Shown piece after piece: positions 47,204-56,644 of a DNA stretch of 64,000 nt (position 1 is the stretch's first letter; each line of letters begins with the position of its first letter). The translations under genes were made by a program, and so were the position numbers. The stretch lies in NCBI RefSeq assembly GCF_019428685.1, contig NZ_CP080095.1, positions 4,862,882-4,926,881 of the forward strand, in the 5' to 3' direction. The notes under the pieces were generated by a model. The model was not told where the DNA came from. It saw nothing but the letters and a program-made list of their open reading frames with translations, and ran no database searches. This DNA comes from Paraburkholderia edwinii (GTDB lineage: Bacteria > Pseudomonadota > Gammaproteobacteria > Burkholderiales > Burkholderiaceae).

Positions 47204-48526
47204 TCATCGCGCCGGCGCGGCGCCGCAAAGCGCACGCAGCATCGAACGAGTCTGCCCGACCTCGCACTGCTCGTCATAGCGCTGGCGCAGAAACCGCACA
47301 ATCTCCGGATACCGGTCGATCGCCATATCACTCGCCGCGTCGCTGCCGCGCTGGTATTCGCCGATCTGCAGCAGCAGTTCCAGTTCCTGGTAACGGCTCA
47401 TCCACCCGCGCACGCGATCCGCATCCTGACGATGCGCGACGTCGGTCACGCGCGTCATCACGCGGCTCTTGCTCTTCAGGATGTCGATCGCCGGATAGTG
47501 CCCAGCGCCGCCGAGCTTGCTCGACAACTGGATATGCCCGTCGAGCAGCGAGCGCGCTTCTTCGGCGATCGGATCGGACAGCTCTTCGTCTTCGGCGAGC
47601 ACCGTGAAGAACGCGGTCACGCTGCCTTCATGCGTCAATCCCGCCGATTCGATCAGCTTCGGCAGCTCGGCGAACACGCGAGGCGGATAGCCGCGCCGCA
47701 CGGGCGGCTCGCCGACTGCAAGGCCGACCTCGCGTAACGCTCGCGCATAGCGTGTCAGCGAATCGAATAGCAGCAGCACGCGGCGCCCGCTCGCGCGCAA
47801 ACCGCTCGCGACCTCGCAGGCGAGTTCAGCGGCTTTGAGCCGTTCCGCGGCAGGCCGCTCGGACGTCGATGCCACGACCACCGACGAATCGCGCCGGTCC
47901 GACAAATGATCGTGTATGAACTCCGACACTTCGCGCCCCCGCTCGCCGATCAGCGCGACGACGATCGCATCGACATCGGCGCCGTTCGCGATCATCCCCA
48001 TCAGCGTGCTTTTACCGCCGCCCGCCGGCGCGAAGATGCCGACGCGCTGTCCCACGCCGCACGTGAGCAGCGCATCGATCGCGCGCACGCCGGTCGCAAA
48101 CGGCTTCGCGATCACCGGCCGCTCGAGCGGGTTGATGCTGGCGAGCGCTGCGCCGCCTTGCGCGGCGCCACTCGCCTCACGCAACACGCGGCCGCCGTCG
48201 AGCGGTCGACCGAGCCCGTCAACGGCGCGGCCCAGCAGATCGAGCGGATCGAAGCGCCCCCACGTGAGGCCGCACCCGTGCACCTGCGTGATATTCGACA
48301 AACCGGCGAGGCCGTCGAGCGGCATCACAAGCGCGCCGTCGTCGGTAAAGCCGACCACTTCGCCCATCTGCATATCGAGCGTGTCAGGCCGCACAAGACG
48401 GACCATTTCGCCGATCCGTAACGACACGCCGACCGCTCGCACGACCACGCCGCGCGCTTCGGCGACGCGCCCGTAAAGCATCGGTTCACCAGTTAGAACC
48501 GGAGCGAGATGCGGGGAAAGCTTCAC
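47204..48526 (-). CDS. sctN: T3SS ATPase SctN
   Basis: 440 residues. Walker A APAGGGKST (K172), GERGREVSEFI, Walker B LLLFDSLTRYARA, and the C-terminal helical domain. It is an F1-beta-like hexameric ATPase that unfolds and releases chaperoned substrates below the export gate. All catalytic residues expected are present. It begins 11 bases after the sctV stop. Confidence 0.94.
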   Translation of the reverse strand: MKLSPHLAPVLTGEPMLYGRVAEARGVVVRAVGVSLRIGEMVRLVRPDTLDMQMGEVVGFTDDGALVMPLDGLAGLSNITQVHGCGLTWGRFDPLDLLGRAVDGLGRPLDGGRVLREASGAAQGGAALASINPLERPVIAKPFATGVRAIDALLTCGVGQRVGIFAPAGGGKSTLMGMIANGADVDAIVVALIGERGREVSEFIHDHLSDRRDSSVVVASTSERPAAERLKAAELACEVASGLRASGRRVLLLFDSLTRYARALREVGLAVGEPPVRRGYPPRVFAELPKLIESAGLTHEGSVTAFFTVLAEDEELSDPIAEEARSLLDGHIQLSSKLGGAGHYPAIDILKSKSRVMTRVTDVAHRQDADRVRGWMSRYQELELLLQIGEYQRGSDAASDMAIDRYPEIVRFLRQRYDEQCEVGQTRSMLRALCGAAPAR

Positions 48527-48537
48527 GTACGCTCCAC

Positions 48538-50616
48538 TCAGTTCGGTGACAGGGTGAGCACGGTGCGCACGCTAAACGTATCGAGCGGGATTTCCTCGAT
48601 CGCCAGTGTCTCGATGCGAATGCCGAATGTCTTCAGATGGCGGCGCACATGCGGCCGCAGGACCGCCGTCGTCACCAGCAGCCGCACACCTTGCTGGTAA
48701 GCGTCGGCGAATGCGCGCTGCAGGCGTTCGAGTTCGTGGACACCTGGCATGCAGTACGGTTCGCCATCGGGGCCGCTGCGAATCTGGTCTTCGAGTTCCG
48801 CCTCCCACGACGGATCGATCACCGCGGCATCGATCCGCCATGTGTCAAGGTCCGCATGACGGCGCGCAAGCCGGGACCCGAGCGCGATACGCGCTTCGCG
48901 GACCATCCTGTCGACCGTGCGCTCGCCGTCCGGAATCCGGATGCAGGCCTCCGCGATCGCGCGCAGATTGCGGATCGGCACATGCTCTTCGAGCAGCCGG
49001 CGCAGCACGCTCGCCAGCAGCACGGGCCCCACCAACTGGTCGATCTGGTTCGCCAGTTCGCGGAATTCGATGCTGATCTGATTCATCAGGAAGCGCGCCT
49101 CCTGCGTACCCATGCACTCGGCCGCATTCTGTTCGCACACATCGGCCAGATGCGCGCATAACGCTTCTTCAGCGCTTGCCTTGCCGAGCCTTGCATCGTC
49201 GAGTGCCGCCGCGTCGGCGGCGCTGACCCAGACGGCCTTCGGCGCGTTCGGACTATAACCGGCGACGCCTTCCATCATGATCTGCGTATCGTCGCCGCTT
49301 ACGAGCACGTGGTTCGCCACCAGGGTGCCGCTCGCAAACGGCACCTCTTCGATATCGACGATGTAGCGCGCTTCGTCGAGCCGCGCATCGTGCTGCAGCG
49401 CAAGGCCCGGAAACGGCAGGCCGAGCCGCGTCATCAGTTCGCGGCGCATCCGGCCTAGCTGCGCATCGAAGCGCCGCGGATGCAGCGCTGCGTACGCCTT
49501 GCTGCCCATGCGCAGACGCAATATCGCGCTCGTGCCAAGTTCCACGTCGTCGAGTATCCGCTGCGTATAGTTGCCGCCGTCGCGCGTCATGGCCGGCATA
49601 AACGGCCGCTGCATGCGCTCGCGGTTGGTCGTCTGACGCATCATCAGAACCGACAGGCCGATCAGTGATCCGCCCACCAGAGCGAACTGCAGATGCGGAA
49701 AACCCGGTATTGCGCCAAGCGCCAGACTGCCGACGCCGGCCATCGCGAGTGCTTTCGGATGCAACGAGAGCTGACGGAAGATATCGCCGCCGAGGTTGGT
49801 CGGCGGACCGCCCGACGAGACCCGGGTCACGAGCAGGCCCGCGGCGATCGACACGACCAGCGACGGGATCTGCGAGACGAGTCCATCGCCGACCGTGAGA
49901 ATGGTGTACGTATGCAACGCGTCGCCAAACGACATGCCGCGCTGCGCGATCCCCACCGTCAGACCGCCGACAATATTGACTAGCGCGACGACGAGCCCCG
50001 CCACCGCGTCGCCCTTGACGAACTTCATCGCGCCATCGAGCGAGCCGTAGAAATAGGTCTCGCGCTCGAGTTCGGCGCGCAACCGTCCCGCGTCGCCGGG
50101 TGCGATCAGGCCGTTGCGCAAATCCGCGTCGATGCTCATCTGCCGGCCCGGAATGCCATCGAGCGTAAAGCGCGCAGACACCTCGGCGACGCGGTCCGCG
50201 CCCTTCGCCACGACGATGAACTGAATGACGGAGAGCACGACGAACACGACGATGCCCACCGCCACATTACCGCCGACCACCATTTCGCCGAACGCGCCGA
50301 TGATGTCGCCGGCATGCGCGTAAAGCAGGATCATCTTCGTCGAGGCGATCGCGAGCGCGAGTCGCAGCAGCGTCGTGACGAGCAGCAGCGACGGAAAGCT
50401 CGACAGCTCGGCGGCCTTCGTCACGTAGATCGTCGTGCTCAGCATCACGAAGCTCGCGCAGAAGCTCACGCAGATAAAGAAGTCGAGCATGAATGCCGGA
50501 ACCGGCAGGATCAGCAGCGCAAGCACAAACACAATACCGAGCCCGACAGTGACGTCGGCATGGCGGGCAAGCAGCCCGGGAATATCGACGCGGCCCATTA
50601 TCGAACGGTTTTGCAT
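48538..50616 (-). CDS. sctV: T3SS major export gate protein SctV
   Basis: 692 residues. Eight N-terminal membrane helices, the FHIPEP-type signature between helices (SARFTLDGIPGRQMSIDADL, residues 147-166), and a long cytoplasmic domain that forms the nonameric ring. It drives export with the proton motive force and receives SctN-released substrates. It starts 36 bases after the truncated sctU, with no remnant of a lost domain recognised between them. Confidence 0.95.
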   Translation of the reverse strand: MQNRSIMGRVDIPGLLARHADVTVGLGIVFVLALLILPVPAFMLDFFICVSFCASFVMLSTTIYVTKAAELSSFPSLLLVTTLLRLALAIASTKMILLYAHAGDIIGAFGEMVVGGNVAVGIVVFVVLSVIQFIVVAKGADRVAEVSARFTLDGIPGRQMSIDADLRNGLIAPGDAGRLRAELERETYFYGSLDGAMKFVKGDAVAGLVVALVNIVGGLTVGIAQRGMSFGDALHTYTILTVGDGLVSQIPSLVVSIAAGLLVTRVSSGGPPTNLGGDIFRQLSLHPKALAMAGVGSLALGAIPGFPHLQFALVGGSLIGLSVLMMRQTTNRERMQRPFMPAMTRDGGNYTQRILDDVELGTSAILRLRMGSKAYAALHPRRFDAQLGRMRRELMTRLGLPFPGLALQHDARLDEARYIVDIEEVPFASGTLVANHVLVSGDDTQIMMEGVAGYSPNAPKAVWVSAADAAALDDARLGKASAEEALCAHLADVCEQNAAECMGTQEARFLMNQISIEFRELANQIDQLVGPVLLASVLRRLLEEHVPIRNLRAIAEACIRIPDGERTVDRMVREARIALGSRLARRHADLDTWRIDAAVIDPSWEAELEDQIRSGPDGEPYCMPGVHELERLQRAFADAYQQGVRLLVTTAVLRPHVRRHLKTFGIRIETLAIEEIPLDTFSVRTVLTLSPN

Positions 50617-50652
50617 GCGGTTTGACCTATCGTTGTGCGGCGGTTTTTCATA

Positions 50653-51393
50653 TCAGCGGCTCAATTCCTGATGCATCGCGCGGCGCCGGCCCTTCGTGTG
50701 AGGGTCGCCTTCGCTGTCGCGGTATTCGCGCTTGATTTCTTCCTTGTCCATCCGCAAGCGCCGCTTCCATAGCACGTACTGCATACCGAAATCGACGGCG
50801 GCCGGCACCAGTTGAGACGCAGCCATCATCGCGAGCAGCGACGCGCCCGAGATGCTGATGTCAGCGAGCAGCATCGGCAGTTGCAGCGTGTATGAAGGAA
50901 TCAGCTGCGCGCACCATTTGACGAACGCGTACCAGAAGACGGCGAGCAGAATCGTGAACTGCATGAGGGCAATCAGCGTATCGACCAGCACGCGCGAGCT
51001 GAAAATGTTTTTCAGGCCCGACACCGGATTCAAACGCTTGAGATCGGGCGCCGCCTTTTTCCATGCGAGCGCACCACGCGTCTGCGCGAATTCCGGCAGC
51101 ACGGCAGCGAGTACGCCGGCGCCGAGCGTGACCAGGGTGGCCGGCAGCAAAGCGGTAAGCGACGACATCACTTGAGCCAGTAACTCCGCAAACGGTCGCG
51201 TCTGATCGATATCGACCACATCGCGAATCAATGTTTGAAAAAGCTGGTAGAAATGCGGTGACTCGACGACAAGGAAGAGCCACCAGATCAGCCCGCTTGC
51301 GGCGACGGTCGCATGTGCGCTCTTCGCGACGTCGCCGTCCTTGACGGCCTTGGTCAATCGCTGCGGGGTTGGCGCTTCGGTTTTATCGCTCAT
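50653..51393 (-). CDS. sctU: T3SS export switch protein SctU lacking the NPTH autocleavage domain
   Basis: 246 residues; family members are usually about 340-360. The N-terminal SDKTEAPTPQRL, four membrane helices and the first cytoplasmic linker (KEEIKREYRDSEGDPHTKGRRRAMHQEL) are normal. Translation then stops at TGA after SR, about 10-15 residues before the position of the conserved NPTH. The C-terminal cytoplasmic domain that self-cleaves and switches secretion from early to late substrates is therefore absent. The next start (sctV) is 36 bases away and no frame there encodes a remnant. The start overlaps the sctT stop (ATGA). Confidence 0.92.
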   Translation of the reverse strand: MSDKTEAPTPQRLTKAVKDGDVAKSAHATVAASGLIWWLFLVVESPHFYQLFQTLIRDVVDIDQTRPFAELLAQVMSSLTALLPATLVTLGAGVLAAVLPEFAQTRGALAWKKAAPDLKRLNPVSGLKNIFSSRVLVDTLIALMQFTILLAVFWYAFVKWCAQLIPSYTLQLPMLLADISISGASLLAMMAASQLVPAAVDFGMQYVLWKRRLRMDKEEIKREYRDSEGDPHTKGRRRAMHQELSR

Positions 51394-52112
51394 CGCAGAA
51401 TCAGACTCTGCCGGAAAATGACGGACAGCCGCTCGATGAAGACGGGCACGCAGGACATCGCGGCGAACGAGATGACCATCGCTTTCACCGTGCGTGCGGT
51501 CGTAAACGGATTGAGCCGCTTCACATGCCGCGACATCACGCCAAGCGATATATCGACCATCACCATCAGACCGATCAGCGGCATCGCGAGTCGTATGCCT
51601 TCGGCAAATGCGCTCGCGAAGTGGTCAACGGAGATCTGCCGGAACACCTCGGTCAGGTTCACATGGGCTGTGCCGGGCGGGCAGATCGCCCACGCGTCGG
51701 CGAAGAATCCGCACACGAACTGCAGCCCCGGGCCCGTGAAAAGCGTGAGCGCGGCAAACTGCGTGAACAGGGTTTCGAACAGCGCGGCTTCCTGCTGGAA
51801 GTTCGGGTCGTAGACCGCCGCGATTGAATAGCCGCCCTGCTGATCGAGCAGCGCGCCCGCGCTCGACGCGACGTGAAAGACCACGGCCAGCAGCAGGCCA
51901 AGCGCAAGCCCCACCAGCGCCTCGAACAGGGCCGCCGGAATCAGCGGTGCCGGCGCTCCCACTTTGAGCGGCAGCACCGCGAACAGCAGCACGAGCGGCA
52001 CGCGCAGCTTCGTGCCGAGCGAATCGCCGAAAGCGAACGGCACGAGGCTGAGCGCAACGGCGGGACGGATCGAGCAGAACGCGAGCCCTTCGAGATAACC
52101 GAATACGTTCAT
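51390..52112 (-). CDS. sctT: T3SS export apparatus protein SctT
   Basis: 240 residues from ATG 52112, two bases after the sctS stop. Multi-helix SpaR/YscT/HrcT family; LDQQGGYSIAAVYDP and PLIGLMVMVDISLGVMSRHVKRLNPF are characteristic. It forms the helical export gate with SctR and SctS. Its stop overlaps the sctU start. Confidence 0.93.
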   Translation of the reverse strand: MNVFGYLEGLAFCSIRPAVALSLVPFAFGDSLGTKLRVPLVLLFAVLPLKVGAPAPLIPAALFEALVGLALGLLLAVVFHVASSAGALLDQQGGYSIAAVYDPNFQQEAALFETLFTQFAALTLFTGPGLQFVCGFFADAWAICPPGTAHVNLTEVFRQISVDHFASAFAEGIRLAMPLIGLMVMVDISLGVMSRHVKRLNPFTTARTVKAMVISFAAMSCVPVFIERLSVIFRQSLILR

Positions 52113-52114
52113 CG

Positions 52115-52390
52115 TCAATGCATGCGCCCGGCGGCGACGAACGTAAAGACGTGCTCGAGAAAGCGCGTCACTTCGCGGCTGGCCCACGGCGCCGTGACAA
52201 TCAGCGTGATGCCGACCCCGATGATCTTCGCGCCGTACGGAAGGCTCTGGTCCTGGATCTGCAGGATGGACTGCACGAGGCCCAGCAACAGACCAATGCC
52301 CGTGGCGACTGCGAGCGCGGGCAGCGACAGCCAGAACACGAGCAACAGCGCGTCACTGGACAGTGACGTAAGCGACGGAAAGGAATTCAT
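52115..52390 (-). CDS. sctS: T3SS export apparatus protein SctS
   Basis: 91 residues with two membrane helices (ALLLVFWLSLPALAVATGIGLL and a second around AKIIGVGITLIVTAPW), including SILQIQDQSLPYGAKI between them, matching the SpaQ/YscS/HrcS family. It overlaps sctR by 4 bases (ATGA). Confidence 0.93.
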   Translation of the reverse strand: MNSFPSLTSLSSDALLLVFWLSLPALAVATGIGLLLGLVQSILQIQDQSLPYGAKIIGVGITLIVTAPWASREVTRFLEHVFTFVAAGRMH

Positions 52391-53037
52391 TTGATGTAGC
52401 TGACAATCAACCCGTGCATAAGCCGCGATATGCCCGACACCGAGACCAGCACGAACAGTTTGAGTGGGATCGATACCGTGCTCGGCGACAGCATCATCAT
52501 GCCCATCGCGGTCAGCACATTGGCCACGACGAGATCGATCACGAGGAATGCGATGTAAAGCAGGAAACCCGCTTCGAATCCGCTCGAAATTTCGCTGATC
52601 AGAAAGGCGGGAATCAGCAGCGAAAAATCGGTTTCCTGCGCGTCGCGCTCCGGATCGATGCGCTTCGTCGCGTTCACGAGGAACGCGCGTTCCGATGGAC
52701 GCGAATGCGCGAACAGGAACTCGCCGAGCGGGCCGCGCACCGCTCTCAGTGTCTCGGCAATGCCCGGCATCGTGCCGCTTTCCATTCGTTCTTCGATCGA
52801 CAGTTCAGCGCCGATCTTCGACATCACCGGCGCCATCACGACAAGCGTCGCCGCCATCGCAAGGCCCGCGATCGCCGTATTGCCCGGCGCCTGCTGCACG
52901 CCGAGCGCCGAGCGCAACAGCGTCAGCACGATGCTGAACTTCGTGAACGACGTGACCATCACCACAAGGAACGGCATCAGGCCGAGCACCGTCACGAGCC
53001 CGACAAGCGAGATCGGGTCGAGCGACTGCGAGTTCAT
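52387..53037 (-). CDS. sctR: T3SS export apparatus protein SctR
   Basis: 216 residues from ATG 53037. FLVVMVTSFTKFSIVLTLLR, LGVQQAPGN, LIPAFLISEI and MGMMMLSPSTVSIPLKL are hallmarks of the SpaP/YscR/HrcR family. It forms the core of the export gate with SctS and SctT. The start overlaps the sctQ stop (ATGA). Confidence 0.95.
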   Translation of the reverse strand: MNSQSLDPISLVGLVTVLGLMPFLVVMVTSFTKFSIVLTLLRSALGVQQAPGNTAIAGLAMAATLVVMAPVMSKIGAELSIEERMESGTMPGIAETLRAVRGPLGEFLFAHSRPSERAFLVNATKRIDPERDAQETDFSLLIPAFLISEISSGFEAGFLLYIAFLVIDLVVANVLTAMGMMMLSPSTVSIPLKLFVLVSVSGISRLMHGLIVSYIK

Positions 53038-54020
53038 GAACCTGAGTCCGGACTTGCCGCACGTGTCATGTCGGTAATGCGCACACCGAGTGCATCGTCG
53101 ATATCGATCAGTTCGCCCCGCGCGAACGGCACGCCCTGGCATAGCAGCGTGACGGCGCGCTCGCGCACCGGAATCTGCAGCGACAGGATCGATCCGGTGC
53201 GCAAATCCGCGAGCTCCTGAACGGACAGCGAGACCGTACCGAGCACCGCGTCGAACGCGAACGTCAGCGCATCGATGGCGATGAATTCGCTCGTCATTTC
53301 CAGTTGATCCCTATCGTCGTCGATCATCGGGCGGTCTACCAAAATCTGCTCTCCGGATAAATTCAGCAAGATGCGGCGCGCGCCATGGCGCAACGGCACG
53401 CGCAGGTGATATGACGCGCGGTCGAGCAGCAACGCGTCGCCGGGCCTGATCTTGCGCAAGCGCGCAAGCGAAAACGAGGGGCCGGCCATGCATAACCGCA
53501 CCGGTACGCGCAAATGCCGAATCAGCGCGCCGGATTCATGTGAAGCGGGCGCGGCATTGCTGCGCAGCCATTGATCGACCGCTTCGCAATGAAACGAGAA
53601 ATGCGCGGTCCGCCCGCTTTGCGGATGCGTGAGCGACATGCCATACGCACCGCTCGGTGGAACCGCATCGAACGACACGTTTTGCAGCTCGAATGAAAAT
53701 CCGAACGCGCCTTCGAGGGCGGATAACCAGTCCTCCAATGCGTCCTCGATCATCGCGCACGTTTCAGCGTTATCGCGCGGCAACGGATGGGCCGGCAATT
53801 CGGGCAGCAAGGCGCGCGCATCACAATCGAGCGCGAAGGGTTGTCCGGACGCGCGCCCGGTTAGCCTCAAGGGATAACGCTGCCGGCTCTCGTCGAACTG
53901 CAGCACATAGCGGCGCACACCGACACTCACGGGGTACGGCGCGCCGAAATGCAGCGCCGCGAGGTTACGGCGTTCCACGTCGGCCTGTGTCACCCGTTGC
54001 ATACCGATCCAGGGATTCAC
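53034..54020 (-). CDS. sctQ: T3SS cytoplasmic ring (sorting platform) protein SctQ
   Basis: 328 residues from GTG 54020 (overlap GTGA with sctL); the frame is open further upstream only as a shadow. The C-terminal SpoA domain is visible (VQELADLRTGSILSLQIPV ... ARGELIDIDDALGVRI), and an internal SpoA-like segment lies before it. It forms the sorting platform that recruits substrates with SctK and SctL. No internal start for a short SctQ form was evaluated. Confidence 0.88.
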   Translation of the reverse strand: MNPWIGMQRVTQADVERRNLAALHFGAPYPVSVGVRRYVLQFDESRQRYPLRLTGRASGQPFALDCDARALLPELPAHPLPRDNAETCAMIEDALEDWLSALEGAFGFSFELQNVSFDAVPPSGAYGMSLTHPQSGRTAHFSFHCEAVDQWLRSNAAPASHESGALIRHLRVPVRLCMAGPSFSLARLRKIRPGDALLLDRASYHLRVPLRHGARRILLNLSGEQILVDRPMIDDDRDQLEMTSEFIAIDALTFAFDAVLGTVSLSVQELADLRTGSILSLQIPVRERAVTLLCQGVPFARGELIDIDDALGVRITDMTRAASPDSGS

Positions 54021-54766
54021 CGCGCGTCTCCGTCCTGCGCGTGCGGTCCGTGCGGTCCGTGCGGCCCGGAGACATTGATCGCATCGATCGCGTCGCGCAG
54101 TCCTTGCTCGATCACATCGAACTGCCTGTCGACCGCCGCATCGAGACTGCGATACTCGTTGAGCATCGCGCCGATCGCATCGCGGATGCCGCGTTCCAGT
54201 GCGCTCAGCTGCATACGCAAGCTGCCGTCGATCACGCCGCGCTCGGTCTCGACGATGCACGAATGCGGCGGCAAGCCGGCATCGGCCAACACCGTGAAGA
54301 GCGGTGCGGCGAGCTCCTGCTCGAGCCGGGCGATAAGCCGCTTCGCCTCGCGATAGTCGACCGTCGATACGCGCAGCGATAGCACCTGCTGCGAGCGCGA
54401 CGCCGCAATGCAGCGTCGCAACTGATTAGGCAGCGCGGCCGCGGGCGGCAGCTTGCCGATGATCAACACCAATGCATCGAGTGCGACACGCACGAGACGT
54501 TCCTCCACACAGCGCGCGATAAACGATGCGGCGGCCTGCGGCACGACCAGGTCGCGTACCGCGGCCGCGCGCCCGGCGTTATAGCCACGACGCCACGCGC
54601 GGCGCTTCATCTCGCGCACGCGCGCCGCGAGCCGCGATGTCTCGCGCGCTGCGTCTTGCGCGCGGTCTTCATCGAGTGCGCGCAAATCGTCGAGTTCGAC
54701 GAGATCGGCGGACGACAGATAGCCATCCGATTCAATGCGCCAGTTTCCTTTTCTGCAGATCAGCAC
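54017..54766 (-). CDS. sctL: T3SS ATPase regulator SctL
   Basis: 249 residues from GTG 54766, overlapping the upstream gene by 7 bases. The FliH/HrpE-like pattern is an N-terminal helical segment and a C-terminal V-ATPase subunit E-like part (RGVIDGSLRMQLSALERGIRDA). It tethers SctN to the sorting platform. The C-terminus ends in a GPH-GPH-GPH repeat encoded by three TGCGGTCCG-type units at 54042-54068. Confidence 0.82.
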   Translation of the reverse strand: MLICRKGNWRIESDGYLSSADLVELDDLRALDEDRAQDAARETSRLAARVREMKRRAWRRGYNAGRAAAVRDLVVPQAAASFIARCVEERLVRVALDALVLIIGKLPPAAALPNQLRRCIAASRSQQVLSLRVSTVDYREAKRLIARLEQELAAPLFTVLADAGLPPHSCIVETERGVIDGSLRMQLSALERGIRDAIGAMLNEYRSLDAAVDRQFDVIEQGLRDAIDAINVSGPHGPHGPHAQDGDAR

Positions 54767-55341
54767 GGCTCACCTCGCATCAGGCGTGAAGCTTCATCTA
54801 ACAGCGCACGCGCGTCCTCAATCGTCACGTCGCGCGCATGAAAGCGCACCGCTGCTTCGACGATCTCGCGCGGCATGCGTAACCGCAGCCACGTATGCTG
54901 TACTTCGCCGCCATCGCCGAGCCCGCGCAGCGACAAGGCGAAACCGGCCGCGGTCATGTCGCGACGATCGAGAAAATTCAACGACGCACCGAGCGGCAGA
55001 TCGTCCGACTCCGCGCGTGCATGCTTTTGAATGGTGCGAAGCATCTGCGGTGCGACGTTTCTGGCGAACGCGAGATGGTCCGAGCTGGTCACGACGCGGC
55101 GCAGCGAGCGGGAACAGGCCAGTGCCGCGCTGACGCGGAACAGTCGCGCACAGGCCGCGCGCGGCAGATCGCCGACGCAAGGCAGCGTCTGCCGTAAATC
55201 GATTCGGGTCAGCTGCGGATACTCGACGATCAGGCGTGCGGTCGCATCGGCCAGCGCGCGTTCGCCGCGAATCGGCCTTGGCCGCATCAGCCAGCTGTGA
55301 TGGGCCCATTTACCGATCGATAAAGCGGGTAGGCAAATCAA
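54760..55341 (-). CDS. sctK: T3SS sorting platform accessory protein, probable SctK
   Basis: 193 residues from TTG 55341 (AGGAG 7 bases upstream, overlap TTGA with sctJ); the frame is open further upstream as a sctJ shadow. No strong motif is recognised; a central GASLNFLDRRDMTAAGFALSL and LRMPREIVEAAVRF are the longest order-like segments. Placement between sctJ and sctL, the size and the weakly conserved character fit SctK (YscK/OrgA), which caps the sorting platform pods. The assignment is mainly positional. Confidence 0.6.
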   Translation of the reverse strand: MICLPALSIGKWAHHSWLMRPRPIRGERALADATARLIVEYPQLTRIDLRQTLPCVGDLPRAACARLFRVSAALACSRSLRRVVTSSDHLAFARNVAPQMLRTIQKHARAESDDLPLGASLNFLDRRDMTAAGFALSLRGLGDGGEVQHTWLRLRMPREIVEAAVRFHARDVTIEDARALLDEASRLMRGEPC

Positions 55342-56171
55342 TGCGTGTCTCCTTGGGTTTCTGCGGCAGGCGGCGCTTCGCCGTCGCCCGTTGCAGGCGC
55401 GTGCGCGCGGCCGCGCCCTTTGCGCCGGAAAAATGTCGGCGAAAACGAACGGATGCCGCTGCGCCAGACCCATGCCGACATAGCGAGCAGCATGGCGCCA
55501 ATAGTCAGCGCGACCAGCACGAGCGTCGCGCTGCCGTGTTCGTCGCGCTCGCGTCCGGACGTGCATGCGTTGAAGCCGCTGCACGCGTCGCCGGCGACCA
55601 GCACGGGCGTAACGGGAATCAGCGTCAGGTTGACGCGATCCGGCGTCAGGCCTTCGACGCCGCCGGCGACGAGCGCGCGCATCTTGTCGCGCATCAGCTC
55701 GAGGTTGTAGTCGGTGCGATAGCGGACCATCACCGACGCCGACGGCGGCGTGACGAGTCCCAGCACCGGGTCGCGCTCGGGCTGCACGATATGCACGCGT
55801 GCGACGAGTACGCCGTCGATTTTCTCGAGCGTTTCCGACAGTTCCTGCGAGACCCCGAAGATGAAGCGAACGCGGTCTTCGTCGGGATTCGAAATCAGGC
55901 CCTGACGGCTGAACAGTTCGCCGAGGTTCGTATGGCCGCCGCGTGGTAACGCATAGGCGCCGGTCAGTTCGGTAGCGGCGACCGCATCGTCGCTGTCGAC
56001 CGAAACCGTCCACGTTTTGTCGGCGTTGCGCTGTTTCGCGCCCGCGATACCGTGATGGCTTAGAACGGCGACGATGCGGTTGGCCTGGTCCTCGTCCAGG
56101 CCTTCGAAAAGCGAGGTCTTGCAGCCGATAAGCATGAGGAGCGGCAGCAGAACCAGCAGACGGCGCAGCAT
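55338..56171 (-). CDS. sctJ: T3SS inner membrane ring lipoprotein SctJ
   Basis: 277 residues from ATG 56171 (overlap TAATG with sctI). Lipobox LIGC with lipidated Cys17 (MLRRLLVLLPLLMLIGC), the ring-building YscJ/PrgK domain with QPERDPVLGLVTPPSASVMVRY, and a C-terminal transmembrane helix at about 215-236 followed by a Gly/Arg-rich tail. It forms the inner ring around the export gate with SctD. Confidence 0.94.
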   Translation of the reverse strand: MLRRLLVLLPLLMLIGCKTSLFEGLDEDQANRIVAVLSHHGIAGAKQRNADKTWTVSVDSDDAVAATELTGAYALPRGGHTNLGELFSRQGLISNPDEDRVRFIFGVSQELSETLEKIDGVLVARVHIVQPERDPVLGLVTPPSASVMVRYRTDYNLELMRDKMRALVAGGVEGLTPDRVNLTLIPVTPVLVAGDACSGFNACTSGRERDEHGSATLVLVALTIGAMLLAMSAWVWRSGIRSFSPTFFRRKGRGRAHAPATGDGEAPPAAETQGDTH

Positions 56172-56518
56172 TAGCCTCTCGCGAGAGTCTGGACGCCCTG
56201 GACGAGGCTGTCCGATACCTTCTTGCACAGCATGTGAGTCTCAGTATTGATATTGATCTGGTTGCGCAACCTGAGCATGTCGGCCGGCATCAACTTATCG
56301 CCCGATAACACACGTTTCATCTCGCTATCCAGATTCAGTTCCGACATTCTCGAATTCGCTTCCGCGTCTGCGATCCATTCAATACCCGGCGACGGCGGGC
56401 TATCCGCAAATGCAGCCCGACCTGCCCGGACCGCAGGTTCGACGTTGCCTGCCGGCTCGAAAGGCAATGTCGTTGCGAAAGTTTCAGGGACTGCGATGGC
56501 GGAAATGAGCGGCACCAT
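56171..56518 (-). CDS. sctI: T3SS inner rod protein, probable SctI
   Basis: 115 residues. A variable N-terminal half precedes a conserved-looking C-terminal helix (MPADMLRLRNQININTETHMLC, then KKVSDSLVQGVQTLARG), like the C-terminal segment of YscI/PrgJ rod proteins. Its place between the needle-like gene and sctJ matches the usual F-I-J order. AAGAGAAG precedes the ATG. Confidence 0.75.
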   Translation of the reverse strand: MVPLISAIAVPETFATTLPFEPAGNVEPAVRAGRAAFADSPPSPGIEWIADAEANSRMSELNLDSEMKRVLSGDKLMPADMLRLRNQININTETHMLCKKVSDSLVQGVQTLARG

Positions 56519-56644
56519 TTTTCTTCTCTTTACGTAACGTTTTGTTCAAGCATGGAATTCGAGCGGACGATACGCCAACTCAAAACATAGGTAAGCGAAG
56601 CGCCCAGAAGGGCGCTTCGCCTTATCTCTCAGGAGAAGGACGGC

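Noticed and set aside
54760..56013. 417-codon frame over sctK and sctJ
   Set aside because: The upstream part is a shadow of sctJ; TTG 55341 with AGGAG is the plausible start.
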